Source of the DNA: DASRAU01 sp035638075 | GTDB lineage: Bacteria > Acidobacteriota > Polarisedimenticolia > Gp22-AA2 | Direction of reading: 5' to 3' | NCBI GenBank assembly: GCA_035638075.1 | Contig: DASRAU010000009.1 | Coordinates: 1-64,000 of the forward strand | Length of the DNA: 64,000 nucleotides | Shown here: piece after piece, positions 44,018 through 53,003 of the stretch | How positions within the stretch are numbered: the first letter of the stretch is position 1 | Layout of the letters: every line of letters begins with the position of its first letter | The notes under the pieces: generated by a model | What the model was told of the DNA's origin: nothing | What the model saw: the letters and a program-made list of their open reading frames with translations, nothing else | Database searches by the model: none | Program-made: the position numbers and the translations under genes

Positions 44018-45679
44018 ATGTACGGCTACGCGACCACCGACGTCCCGGCCGCCACCTCGGCCGCCGGTCCCGCCCTGCTCGTCCTGTGGCGGCGCCGGCG
44101 CGGCTGGTTCCTGGCGGTGCTCGCGATCGTCTTCTCCGGCGCGGCGGCGGCCGTGGCCGCGCTGCCGGACCTGTACCGCGGCTCGGTCTCCATCCTCGTC
44201 GAGCCGCGCAACATCGCGCAGTCGGTGGAGGAGAAGCCGCAGCTGGACGACTCCGAGGCGCGCCTGCAGGCGATCCGCGAGCAGATCGTCGCGCGCGCAC
44301 CGCTGCAGGCCCTCATCGAGCGCTTCGATCTCTATCCGCGCCTGCGCGTCGGGTCGTACACCCCCGAGGAGGCCATCGAGGCGATGCGCCGCAACGTGCG
44401 CTTCGACCTCAAGTCGTCCGATCCCACGGCCGCGCGCGGCGGCACCATCGCGTTCAACCTCAATTACCTCTCCGAGGACCCGCGGCTGGCGGCGCAGGTG
44501 GCGAACGCCCTGGCCACCGGCTTCATCAAGGCGAACGTGCAGGGCCGGGCGCGGCAGGAGGGCCAGGCGGCCGACTTCCTGACGACGCAGCTCGCCGAGG
44601 CGAAGACGAAGCTCGAGGAGCAGGAGAAGCGCCTCTCCTCCTACAAGGAGAAGAGCAACGGCGAGCTGCCGGAGCAGATGGAGGGGAACCTCTCCACCCT
44701 GACGCGGCTCAGCAGCCAGATCTCCTCGGCCGAGGAGCGCGAGAACCGCCTGCAGGACCGCCGCGACCAGCTGTCCAGGCAGGTCGCCTCCATCGACCCG
44801 GGCGTGTCCAACGCCGATGTCGGCGTCGCCGAGATGGAGCGCATGCGGCAGCAGATGGCCGAGCTCAAGAAGCAATACAAGGACAAGCATCCCGCCGTCG
44901 TGGCGCTGCGCGAACAGATGGACGCGCTGGCGCGCCGCCTGAACTCGGGCGACGGCGGTGGAGGAAAACTCGACGCCCGCGCGGCGGGCGGCGACGCGAA
45001 CCCCGGCGGTGGGAGGACCCCTTCCACCACCCCCCACCCCCCGGACGGTCCGTCTTCTCCCGCCGGTGGTTCCGTCGCCGGGCGCCTGAAGCGCGCCCTC
45101 GCCCAGACCGATGCCGACCTGCGTGCCGTGCAGGCCGAGCAGGGCACGCTGCGGTCGCAGATCGCCACCTACCAGCAGCGCGTCGAGCGCGCCCCCGCCC
45201 GCGAGGCGGAGGTGGCGGCCCTGCAGCGCGAGTACGAGACGGCGAAGGAGACCTACAACTCCCTGCTGAAGCGATCCTCCGAGGCGCACCTGCGCGAGGA
45301 CCTGGCGCAGGCGCAGGACCAGTTCCGCATCCTCGACCCGGCGGTCGTCGCCCGCCACCCGGTCGCCCCCAACCGCATGCAGCTGCTGGTCGGCGCGCTC
45401 CTGCTCGCCGCCGCGCTCGCGGCCGCGGCCGTGCTCGTGGTGGAGCGCCGCGACACCACCTTCCATTCCCCCGAGGATCTGCGCGCCTTCACGCGCCTGC
45501 CGATCCTCGCCGACATCCCCCGTCTCGAAACCCGCGCCGCCGCCTGGCGCCTCAGGAGGCGCGCGCTGACGCTCGCCTGCACCCTCGGGGCCGGCTGGCT
45601 GTGCGTGGTCGCGGTCGGCGCCGAAGTGGGCCGCCGCGTCGGGCCGGCGATCGTCGCCGCTCTCGGGGATCACCCCTGA
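44018..45679 (+). CDS. Wzz/GumC-type polysaccharide co-polymerase
   Basis: 553 residues. The first helix (about 27-48) is followed by the Wzz domain, with L-Y-R-G-S-V-S-I-L-V-E and a long coiled coil at roughly 170-250. A G/P/T-rich linker of about 45 residues (309-351) interrupts the coiled coil, then the GNVR-like end leads to the second membrane helix (about 453-475) and a third hydrophobic segment (about 515-535). It lacks the fused kinase; the kinase is the next gene. It should control chain length at the inner membrane together with the CpsD-type protein. The ATG is 1 nt after the NusG-like stop. Confidence 0.88.
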   Translation: MYGYATTDVPAATSAAGPALLVLWRRRRGWFLAVLAIVFSGAAAAVAALPDLYRGSVSILVEPRNIAQSVEEKPQLDDSEARLQAIREQIVARAPLQALIERFDLYPRLRVGSYTPEEAIEAMRRNVRFDLKSSDPTAARGGTIAFNLNYLSEDPRLAAQVANALATGFIKANVQGRARQEGQAADFLTTQLAEAKTKLEEQEKRLSSYKEKSNGELPEQMEGNLSTLTRLSSQISSAEERENRLQDRRDQLSRQVASIDPGVSNADVGVAEMERMRQQMAELKKQYKDKHPAVVALREQMDALARRLNSGDGGGGKLDARAAGGDANPGGGRTPSTTPHPPDGPSSPAGGSVAGRLKRALAQTDADLRAVQAEQGTLRSQIATYQQRVERAPAREAEVAALQREYETAKETYNSLLKRSSEAHLREDLAQAQDQFRILDPAVVARHPVAPNRMQLLVGALLLAAALAAAAVLVVERRDTTFHSPEDLRAFTRLPILADIPRLETRAAAWRLRRRALTLACTLGAGWLCVVAVGAEVGRRVGPAIVAALGDHP

Positions 45680-45716
45680 GGACGGCGCAGGACAACTTGA
45701 GCAGAAGGAGGCCGGT

Positions 45717-46571
45717 ATGGCCATGAAGGTCACCATCACGCGCGAGCGCCCGGAGGGGACGGATCCCTCCGAGCGGCGCGAGTTCCGGCCGGGCATCCCG
45801 GCCAGCACGGGAGGCGGCGCCGCGACCGCGCCGGATTTCCCGGATCGTCCCCTCCCGGATCGCCCGCCCGCCATCCACCCGCTGCAGGCGCCGCCGGGCG
45901 AGGCGCTGGTCGCGCTGACCGCGCCCGAGTCGTTCGAGGCCGACCGCTACCGCGTGCTGCGGCACCGCCTGGAGAATTCGCGCGATCTCGGCAAGCCGCG
46001 CGTCATCGCCGTCACCTCGGCCTGCGCCGGGGACGGCAAGACGACGACGGCGATCAATCTCGCGCTGACTTTGGCCTCGAGCGGCGATCGCAAGGTGCTG
46101 CTCGCCGACGCCGACATGCGACTGTCGAACGTCGCGACCCAGCTCGGCATGGGCGATACCCGCCTGCCGGGGCTCGCCGACCTGCTGCTCGACTCGTCGC
46201 TGCAGCTCGAGGGGCTGGTGCGCCGTCGCCCGCCGGCGCGCGCCGCGTTCCTGACCGCCGGCCGCGTCCTCGAATCGCCGTGCGACGCGCTGCGCTCGGC
46301 GCGCCTCGAAGAGATCGTCGAGGAGGCGCGCCGCGCCTTCGATTTCGTGGTCATCGACACGCCGCCGGTCGGCCCGGTGCCGGACTGCCAGGCCATCTCC
46401 CGCGTCGTCGACGGCGTCCTCGTCGTCGTCGCCGCCCACCGCACGCCGCGCCGCGCCCTCGAGGAGGCGCTCAACGCCCTCGACCCGGGGAAGGTCACCG
46501 GGCTCATCCTCAACGGCGGGGATGTGCCCAACACCGAGTACTACGGACGCTACTACCACCGCCGCCGATGA
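45717..46571 (+). CDS. CpsD/CapB-type tyrosine-protein kinase (BY-kinase)
   Basis: 284 residues, soluble. A disordered Pro-rich N-tail (about 1-65) is followed by the BY-kinase domain with Walker A (A-C-A-G-D-G-K-T-T, 102-110), Walker A-prime (V-L-L-A-D-A-D-M-R, 127-135) and Walker B (V-V-I-D-T-P-P). The C-terminus carries four Tyr in Y-Y-G-R-Y-Y-H-R-R-R, the expected autophosphorylation cluster. It should partner the preceding Wzz-like protein. AGAAGGAGG precedes the ATG, and its TGA overlaps the next start (ATGA). Confidence 0.9.
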   Translation: MAMKVTITRERPEGTDPSERREFRPGIPASTGGGAATAPDFPDRPLPDRPPAIHPLQAPPGEALVALTAPESFEADRYRVLRHRLENSRDLGKPRVIAVTSACAGDGKTTTAINLALTLASSGDRKVLLADADMRLSNVATQLGMGDTRLPGLADLLLDSSLQLEGLVRRRPPARAAFLTAGRVLESPCDALRSARLEEIVEEARRAFDFVVIDTPPVGPVPDCQAISRVVDGVLVVVAAHRTPRRALEEALNALDPGKVTGLILNGGDVPNTEYYGRYYHRRR

Positions 46572-47731
46572 TCACCCTCCTCGATCGCCACTGGGTCCTC
46601 GCCCTCCTGCTGGGGGCGATCGCGTTGTCGGTCCTCGCCGTGATCGCGCTGCGGCTGTGGCGCTCCCGCCCGCCGCTGCGCGCCATCCACGTTCCGACGA
46701 CCGACGAGCGCGTGCTCATCCTCGGCGCGGGCGGAGTCGCCCGCGCCGTCATCGACGTGATCGAGTCCCCGGGCTCGCGCTGGACCATCGCCGGGGTGCT
46801 CGCCGACTCCTGGGCGGCCGACGCGCCGCCGCCGTTCCCGCTGATGGGGTCGCTCCACGATCTCAAGGCCATCATCCGGCGCATCCGGCCGGATCGCATC
46901 CTCGTCGCCCTCGAGGACCGCCGCGGCCGCCTGCCGGTCGACGCGCTGCTCGAGGCGCGCGGCCACGGCATCGTGGTCGAGGACGGCGTGGCGCTGTACG
47001 AGCGTCTCTCCGGCAAGCTCGCCATCGAGGCGCTCTGGCCGAGCGCGCTGCTCTACTCGAAGGGTCTGCGCCCCCGGCGGTTCGCGGCGATGGTGGCGCG
47101 CCTGTCGTCGTTCGCGGTGGCGTGCGTCGGGGTCCTGCTGTCGCTGCCGCTCTTTCCCTTCATCGCGCTGTGGATCCGCCTCGACTCGAAGGGGCCCATC
47201 TTCTTCGTGCAGGAGCGCGTCGGGCGCTTCGGGCGCCGCTTCGGCCTCGTCAAGTTCCGCACCATGCAGGTGGAGAAGAACACCGGCTCGGAATGGGCCC
47301 GCGACAACGAGGACCGCCTGACGCGCTCGGGGAAGTGGCTGCGCCGGCTGCACCTCGACGAGCTGCCGCAGTTCTGGAACATCCTGTGCGGCGACATGAA
47401 CCTGGTGGGGCCGCGGCCCCATCCCTCCTCCAACTACGAGCTGTTCATCGCGCGCATCCCGTTCTACGCGCTGCGCGCCTCGGTGCGCCCCGGCCTGACC
47501 GGCTGGGCGCAGATCCGCTACGGCTACGCCAACACGCTGGAGGAGGAGACCGAGAAGATGCGTTACGACCTCTACTACATCAAGCACCGGTCCCCCTGGC
47601 TCGACCTCGGCATCCTGCTGCAGACCGCCGGCTCGCTCCTCGCCGGACGCAGCACCGAGGTCCTCGCCGAGGACCATGCCTCCACTCCCCTCCGCGCCCA
47701 GCCCCGCGCGCACGCGCACCCGGTGGCGTGA
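46568..47731 (+). CDS. polyprenyl-phosphate sugar-1-phosphate transferase
   Basis: 387 residues. An N-terminal helix (about 7-28) and a Rossmann-like CoA-binding domain (about 48-150, V-L-I-L-G-A-G-G-V-A-R-A-V) precede a membrane hairpin and a WcaJ/PglC-like sugar transferase domain (about 180-370). Motifs there are V-K-F-R-T-M, D-E-L-P-Q-F-W-N-I-L, D-M-N-L-V-G-P-R-P and R-P-G-L-T-G-W-A-Q-I-R-Y. It attaches the first sugar phosphate to undecaprenyl phosphate. The N-terminal Rossmann domain shows that it is of the EpsE/WcaJ size class, not the minimal PglC class. Confidence 0.92.
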   Translation: MITLLDRHWVLALLLGAIALSVLAVIALRLWRSRPPLRAIHVPTTDERVLILGAGGVARAVIDVIESPGSRWTIAGVLADSWAADAPPPFPLMGSLHDLKAIIRRIRPDRILVALEDRRGRLPVDALLEARGHGIVVEDGVALYERLSGKLAIEALWPSALLYSKGLRPRRFAAMVARLSSFAVACVGVLLSLPLFPFIALWIRLDSKGPIFFVQERVGRFGRRFGLVKFRTMQVEKNTGSEWARDNEDRLTRSGKWLRRLHLDELPQFWNILCGDMNLVGPRPHPSSNYELFIARIPFYALRASVRPGLTGWAQIRYGYANTLEEETEKMRYDLYYIKHRSPWLDLGILLQTAGSLLAGRSTEVLAEDHASTPLRAQPRAHAHPVA

Positions 47732-48855
47732 TGGCCGGCCAGAACGGGAACGGATCGGAGGGGGGGGCGGGTACGCCGTCCGGCACGTCGCCGGCGAAGC
47801 GGCCGGTGAACATCCCGGGCTTCCGGCACATCGTGGCGATCGGCGGCGGCACCGGCCTGCCCGCGGTGCTGCGCGGCCTCAAGTCGCTGGTTTTCCCGCC
47901 GGGACGGCCGCCGCGGTCGTCGATCGACCGCGGACGGCTGACGGCCATCGTCACGGTGTCGGACGACGGCGGCAGCACCGGCCGCCTGCGCCGCGCCTAT
48001 GGCATCCCGGCGCCCGGGGACCTGCGCAACTGCCTCGTGGCGCTGTCGGACGCGCCGGCCCTGGCGCGCCTGTTCACCGTCCGATTCAACGGGCGGGGCG
48101 ACGTCTCGGGGCACAGCCTCGGCAACCTCATTCTGGCGGCGCTGAACGACCTTGAAGGGGAGTTCGGCCGCGCCGTCGAGCGGGCCGCCGACATCCTGGC
48201 GATCCGCGGGCGTGTCGTGCCGTGCACCAGCGCCCCGGTGCGCCTGGCCGCCGAGTTCGACGACGGCCGCGTCGTCGAGGGCGAGTCGGAGATTCCGATG
48301 GTCCGCCGGCGCATCCGCCGCCTGACCCTGCGCCCCGAGGGCATCGCGGCCCATCCCGCGGCCCGCGAGGCGATCGCGGCGGCGGATCTCGTCGTCATCG
48401 GGCCGGGCAGCCTGTACACGAGCCTGCTGCCGGTGCTGCTGGTCGAGGACCTGCGCCACGCCCTCGCCCGTTCGAAAGCCCGCGTCGCCCTGGTGATGAA
48501 CCTGATGACCGAGGCGGGGGAGACCGACGGCTACCGCGCCACCCAGTGCCTGCAGGCGATCCGCGAGCACGCCCCGGAGATCGAGATCGACGACGTGCTG
48601 GTCAACAGTGCGCTCCTGCCCGGGGAGCGGATGCTGCGCTACGTGGCGGCCGGCTCGGCGCCGATCGCCTACGACGCCGATGCCATCCGCGCCTTCGGCA
48701 GCCGTCCGGTGGAGTGCGATCTCCTCTCGGACGGGCCGTTGCTCCGCCACGATCCGGCGAAGGTGGCGCGCGCCCTGATGGGCCTCGCCGGCGCCGACGC
48801 GGCCGAGGACGGCTGGCCCTTCCAGTGGGCCGCCGCGGCGGAGAGGGGCCGGTGA
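47731..48855 (+). CDS. YvcK/CofD family protein
   Basis: 374 residues. The CofD-like fold is shown by I-V-A-I-G-G-G-T-G-L-P (34-44), D-D-G-G-S-T-G-R-L-R (78-87), G-D-L-R-N (96-100), G-H-S-L-G-N and G-P-G-S-L-Y-T-S-L-L-P. It belongs to the YvcK/GlmR branch, which binds UDP-sugars and is required for growth on gluconeogenic carbon in Bacillus. YvcK genes are normally in the rapZ-yvcK-whiA cluster; here the gene sits inside a polysaccharide operon, with a TGATG overlap to the sugar transferase and a GTGA overlap to the polymerase. A role in coupling UDP-sugar supply to export is inferred. Confidence 0.88.
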   Translation: MAGQNGNGSEGGAGTPSGTSPAKRPVNIPGFRHIVAIGGGTGLPAVLRGLKSLVFPPGRPPRSSIDRGRLTAIVTVSDDGGSTGRLRRAYGIPAPGDLRNCLVALSDAPALARLFTVRFNGRGDVSGHSLGNLILAALNDLEGEFGRAVERAADILAIRGRVVPCTSAPVRLAAEFDDGRVVEGESEIPMVRRRIRRLTLRPEGIAAHPAAREAIAAADLVVIGPGSLYTSLLPVLLVEDLRHALARSKARVALVMNLMTEAGETDGYRATQCLQAIREHAPEIEIDDVLVNSALLPGERMLRYVAAGSAPIAYDADAIRAFGSRPVECDLLSDGPLLRHDPAKVARALMGLAGADAAEDGWPFQWAAAAERGR

Positions 48856-50558
48856 AAAAGGAAGGGCCCGGCAGCGCGGCGCTCTCCGAGTGGTGGCGCC
48901 CGGCCGCACCGGCGGCGCCGCGTCGCCCCGACCGCCGTCTCGACGAAGGCAGCCGCCTCGACGAGGGCAGCGGGCGCCGCGACGAATCCCCGAACCGCGC
49001 CGCAGCGGATCGCCCCGAGGATCGTGCCTCCTGGCGCCCCCAAGCCGGTCGCGAAGACCGGCGCCACGATGGCGGTCGCCCGGAGGAGCGGACGAGCTGG
49101 CGTCCCGAAAATCGTCCACCCGCCGCCGGACGAACCCTCATGCCCCGCCCCTCCGCCGGAGCGCCGGTTCCCTCGTGGTCCGGAGTGGCGGACCGGCCGT
49201 CGTGGGCCGCGCTGCCGGCCGGCGCGCCCGCGTGGGCGGCGACGCCCCCCGCCTGGGCCGCGCCGTCTCCCGCCTGGACCGCGGCGCGCCGCGTGGTCGC
49301 CGCCGCGCCGGGCGGTGTCGTGCCGTTCGTGGCGCTGGTCTCCTTCACCTTCGTGATGCTCCTGGCGCCGCAGGCGTTCCTGCCGTTCCTCGCGCCGCTC
49401 CGTCCGGCGATGCTGGCCGCCGCGATCGCCCTCGGCGTGCACGCGGGGGGGAACATGATGTCGGGACGGCCGGTCACCATCGTGACCCGCGAGGTGATCC
49501 TGCTGGCTCTCCTCGGCGCCTGGGCCGTCGCGACGCTGCCGTTCTCCCTGTGGCCCGGCGGCAGCGTGACGCTCCTCACCGGGATCTATTTCAAGTCGTT
49601 CGCGCTCTTCGGCCTCAACGCCAACCTGGTCACCACCGCCAGGCGCCTGCGGGCGCTCGCATGGCTGTTCGCGCTCGCCGGCATCCCGCTGGCGATGACC
49701 GCGCTGAACCATGCCGCGACCGGGCAGCTGATGGGCAACGACTACGAAGCGGTCAAGAGGATCGCCGGGTACGAGGCGCCTTTGACCGCCAACCCGAACG
49801 ACCTGGCGCTGACGCTCAACCTGCTCCTGCCGTTCGCCGCGGCGCTGGCCATCTGGTCGCGCCGTCCGGCCGTCAAGTTGTTCCTCTGGGGCGTCGTGGC
49901 CTTCGACGCCGTCGGCGTGGTGCTGACCTATTCGCGCGGCGGGTTCCTCACCCTGATGACGCTGGGGCTCCTGCTGGCGTGGCACCGGCTGCGCGGCAAC
50001 ACCTGGGCGATGCTCCTCCTGGGTCCCGCCGCCGCGGCGGGCGCCCTCGTGCTGTTCCTCGCGCCGCCGTCCTACCTGCGGCACATGGAGACCATCACCA
50101 ACTATCAGGCCGACCCGACCGGATCGGCGCAGAACCGGCTGTCGGACATGATCACGTCCGTCAAGATCGCCGTGCGGCACCCCTTCATCGGGGCCGGGCT
50201 CGGCATGAACGGGCTCGCGCTCAACGAGGCGCGCAGCCGCCCCGCCTGGAAGATGGTGCACGACGTCTACCTGCAGTACGCCGTCGACCTGGGACTGCTG
50301 GGCCTGGGGATCTTCCTGGCGCTCTATTCCTCGTCCCTGCAGTCGGCCCGCCGCGCCGTCCACGGGGCGCACGGCCCTCCCGGATCCGAAGAGCACTTCG
50401 TGCAGGAATGCAGCCGGGCGATCCTGTTCGCGCTCATCGCCTTCGGCGTCGCCGCCATCTTCCACCCCGTTGCCTACCACTTCTACTTCTTCGGCATGGC
50501 CGGTCTCGCGGTCGCCGCCGCAAGAGTGTCGCAGGGGAGCCCGAATGCCGCGTCTTAG
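48852..50558 (+). CDS. O-antigen ligase/polymerase with disordered N-terminal extension
   Basis: 568 residues. The C-terminal 420 residues have about ten hydrophobic helices and the Wzy_C-like block R-L-S-D-M-I-T-S-V-K-I-A-V-R-H-P-F-I-G-A-G, typical of O-antigen ligases. The first 150 residues are soluble, Pro/Arg/Asp-rich and repetitive: RLDEGS twice (29-40), SWRP-like units at about 59-63 and 81-85, and P-A-W-A-A units at about 126-142. This extension is unusual for the family and may hold a coupling or scaffold site. GTG 48852 overlaps the YvcK stop (GTGA). If translation began later, the extension would be lost. Confidence 0.8.
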   Translation: MKKEGPGSAALSEWWRPAAPAAPRRPDRRLDEGSRLDEGSGRRDESPNRAAADRPEDRASWRPQAGREDRRHDGGRPEERTSWRPENRPPAAGRTLMPRPSAGAPVPSWSGVADRPSWAALPAGAPAWAATPPAWAAPSPAWTAARRVVAAAPGGVVPFVALVSFTFVMLLAPQAFLPFLAPLRPAMLAAAIALGVHAGGNMMSGRPVTIVTREVILLALLGAWAVATLPFSLWPGGSVTLLTGIYFKSFALFGLNANLVTTARRLRALAWLFALAGIPLAMTALNHAATGQLMGNDYEAVKRIAGYEAPLTANPNDLALTLNLLLPFAAALAIWSRRPAVKLFLWGVVAFDAVGVVLTYSRGGFLTLMTLGLLLAWHRLRGNTWAMLLLGPAAAAGALVLFLAPPSYLRHMETITNYQADPTGSAQNRLSDMITSVKIAVRHPFIGAGLGMNGLALNEARSRPAWKMVHDVYLQYAVDLGLLGLGIFLALYSSSLQSARRAVHGAHGPPGSEEHFVQECSRAILFALIAFGVAAIFHPVAYHFYFFGMAGLAVAAARVSQGSPNAAS

Positions 50559-51792
50559 AATCCTCCAGTTCCTGACCTGTCTCGACGTCGGAGGGACCGA
50601 ACGCCACGTCGCCACCCTGGCGCGCTCGCTCGATCCCGCCCGCTTCGACGTCCGGGTCGCCTGCCTGCGCGCCGGCGGCCCGCTGTCGGAGGAGATCGAG
50701 GCGGCCGGGCTGCCGGTCGATCGCTATCCCATCTCGCGTCTGTTCGGCCCGGCGACCTGGGCGCGGCAGCGGGCCTTCGCCGCCGACCTCGTCCGCCACC
50801 GCATCGACGTCGTGCACGCCTACGGGCTGTACGCCATCGTCTTCGCGGTGCCGGTGGCGCGGCTCACCGGCCGGCGCCTGGTCATCGCCTCGATCCGCGA
50901 CAACGGCGACCCGTGGACCCGCGCGCACCGCCGCGTGCAGCGCTACGCCTGCCTGCTGGCGCACGGCATCCTGACCAACGCCTCGGAAGTGCGGCGGCGC
51001 CTGACGGAGGAGGGCTACGGCGCGAACCGCATCACGGTCATCCGCAACGGCGTGGACGTCGACCGCTTCCAGCCGCGGCCGCGCGATCCGGTCCTCAGGA
51101 AGAACCTCGGCGTCCCTGCCAACGCGCCGCTCGTCGTCTGCGTCTCCCGCCTGAACCCGCTCAAGGGCGTGGACTACGCGCTGCTCGCCGCGGCGCGGCT
51201 GGTGCGCCGCTTCCCCGACGTGTACTTCCTCGTCGTCGGCGACGGCGCGGAGCGCCGGCCGCTCGAGGACCTGGCGCGCCGCCTCGGCCTCGACGGGCGG
51301 GTGGTGTTCACGCGCATGCGCCTCGACGTGCCGGAGATCCTGGCGCAGGCGTCGGTGTCGATCATGCCGTCGATGAGCGAGGCGCTGCCGAACACCGTCC
51401 TCGAGTCCATGGCGGCCGGCGCCCCGATCATCGCGACGCGCGTCGGCGGCACCGCCGAGCTGGTGGAGGACGGCGTGTCGGGACTGCTCATCCCGCCCTG
51501 CGACCCGCACGCGCTGGAGCTGGCGATCGCGCGGCTCCTGACCGACCCGGACGAGGCGGCCCGCATGGCGGCCACGGCGCGGGCGCGCATCGTCGAGCGC
51601 TTCTCGCTGCAGCGCAAGGCGGAGGAGACCGCGGCGTTCTACGAGGCGCTCCTGCGTGGCGAGCGTCCGGTGACCGAGGACCCGGAGGAGGAGATCGGCA
51701 CGCCGCTTCCGGCCCTGTCCGTCCCGGCGGGACCCCTGGAGCGGCGCCGCCGGCAGCTGTGGGAACTGGAGAGGAGGGAGTCGGCCCGATGA
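50545..51792 (+). CDS. glycosyltransferase family 4-like
   Basis: 415 residues, soluble. It has a GT-B fold: N-terminal G-G-T-E-R-H-V-A-T-L-A near residue 16, and a C-terminal half with V-S-R-L-N-P-L-K-G-V-D, V-V-G-D-G-A-E-R and the E-x7-E motif in S-E-A-L-P-N-T-V-L-E. It should add a sugar from a nucleotide donor on the cytoplasmic side. GGGGAG lies upstream of ATG 50545, which overlaps the preceding gene by 14 nt. Confidence 0.92.
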   Translation: MPRLRILQFLTCLDVGGTERHVATLARSLDPARFDVRVACLRAGGPLSEEIEAAGLPVDRYPISRLFGPATWARQRAFAADLVRHRIDVVHAYGLYAIVFAVPVARLTGRRLVIASIRDNGDPWTRAHRRVQRYACLLAHGILTNASEVRRRLTEEGYGANRITVIRNGVDVDRFQPRPRDPVLRKNLGVPANAPLVVCVSRLNPLKGVDYALLAAARLVRRFPDVYFLVVGDGAERRPLEDLARRLGLDGRVVFTRMRLDVPEILAQASVSIMPSMSEALPNTVLESMAAGAPIIATRVGGTAELVEDGVSGLLIPPCDPHALELAIARLLTDPDEAARMAATARARIVERFSLQRKAEETAAFYEALLRGERPVTEDPEEEIGTPLPALSVPAGPLERRRRQLWELERRESAR

Positions 51793-53003
51793 GCACCCCC
51801 GTCGTCGAAACCATCAGCGATCCGAACCGTCTCGCGGACCTCGGCCCCGAGTGGGACACGCTGGCCGCCGAGTCCGGCCTCGATCATCCGTTCCTGACCC
51901 ATGACTGGGTGAGCGCCTGGTGGGAGGCGTTCGGCGCCGGCCGGACGCTCCAGGTCCTCGTCGTCCGCGACGCCGGGCGCGCCATCGCCATCGCGCCGCT
52001 CATGCGCGGGCGCACGCGCTTCTGCGGGCTGCCGCTGACGAGCCTCGAAACCGTCGGCAACGACCACACGCCGCGCAACGGGTTCCTCGTCCTTCCCGGG
52101 CGGGGCGATGCCTGGCAGGCGCTGTGGGAGACGCTGTCGCGCCGCGGGCGCGGCTTCGACCTGCTGCTCCTGCGCCAGCTCGCGGCCGACTCCCCGACGC
52201 TCGTGGCGATGAAGCGGCTGGGGCGCGACACCGGCTGGCTCGAGGGGCGCTGGCCCTCGCTCGAGTCGCCGATGCTCCGGCCGGAGGGGGCCGCCTTCGG
52301 CGACTACCTCAACACGCTGTCCTCGAAATACCGCGCGTACCTGCGCAACAAGGAGCGCCGCGCCGAGAAGGTCGGCGAGACGGTGCTCGAGACGATCACG
52401 GACGAGGCCGATCTCGACGCCGCCCTGGCCGACGGCGTGCGCATCGAGGGGTCGGGCTGGAAGGGGAAGGAGGGGACCGCCATCGCCAGCGAGGAGGCGA
52501 CCCTGCGCTTCTACTCGCTGCTGGCGAAGCGGATGGCGCGGCGGGGCTGGCTGCGCATGCACTTCCTGACCATCGCCGGCCGGCGCGCCGCCTTCGACTA
52601 CACGCTCCGTTTCGCCAACCGCGACTTCATGCTGAAGGCGGGCTACGACACCGAGTACGCCCCGGTCTCGCCGTCGTCGCTCCTGGTCCGCGGGGTGCTC
52701 GAGCAGTCGTTCGGCGAGAAGGTCGAGGAGTTCGACTTCCTCGGCGGGCTCGACGGCTGGAAGACCTGCTGGACGAAGACGTCGCGGGCGCACGAGTGGC
52801 TGTACCTCCTGCCGCCGTCGCTGCCGCTGCGCGTGGCGCACGCCGCCAAGTTCCGCCTCGCGCCGCGCCTGCGGCAGTCGCCGGTGTACGCCGCGGCGAT
52901 GGGCGCGATGCGCCGCCGTCCGAACCCGTCGAGCGGTCCCGGCAGCACCGGCCGCGGCGGGCAGCACGCGCAGGCCGAGCAGGCGCCGGCGGAGACCGTC
53001 TGA
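51789..53003 (+). CDS. GNAT/FemAB-like acyltransferase, copy 1
   Basis: 404 residues. The N-terminal part opens with L-G-P-E-W-D-T-L-A-A-E-S and F-L-T-H-D-W-V-S-A-W-W-E-A-F-G, the pattern of the FemAB/BcsL-type GNAT proteins in polysaccharide operons. A second GNAT half has Y-R-A-Y-L-R-N-K-E-R-R and, near the end, F-D-F-L-G-G-L-D-G-W-K-T-C-W. The acceptor is likely a sugar amino group or peptide. The last 40 residues are disordered. The ATG overlaps the previous stop (ATGA). Confidence 0.82.
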   Translation: MSTPVVETISDPNRLADLGPEWDTLAAESGLDHPFLTHDWVSAWWEAFGAGRTLQVLVVRDAGRAIAIAPLMRGRTRFCGLPLTSLETVGNDHTPRNGFLVLPGRGDAWQALWETLSRRGRGFDLLLLRQLAADSPTLVAMKRLGRDTGWLEGRWPSLESPMLRPEGAAFGDYLNTLSSKYRAYLRNKERRAEKVGETVLETITDEADLDAALADGVRIEGSGWKGKEGTAIASEEATLRFYSLLAKRMARRGWLRMHFLTIAGRRAAFDYTLRFANRDFMLKAGYDTEYAPVSPSSLLVRGVLEQSFGEKVEEFDFLGGLDGWKTCWTKTSRAHEWLYLLPPSLPLRVAHAAKFRLAPRLRQSPVYAAAMGAMRRRPNPSSGPGSTGRGGQHAQAEQAPAETV

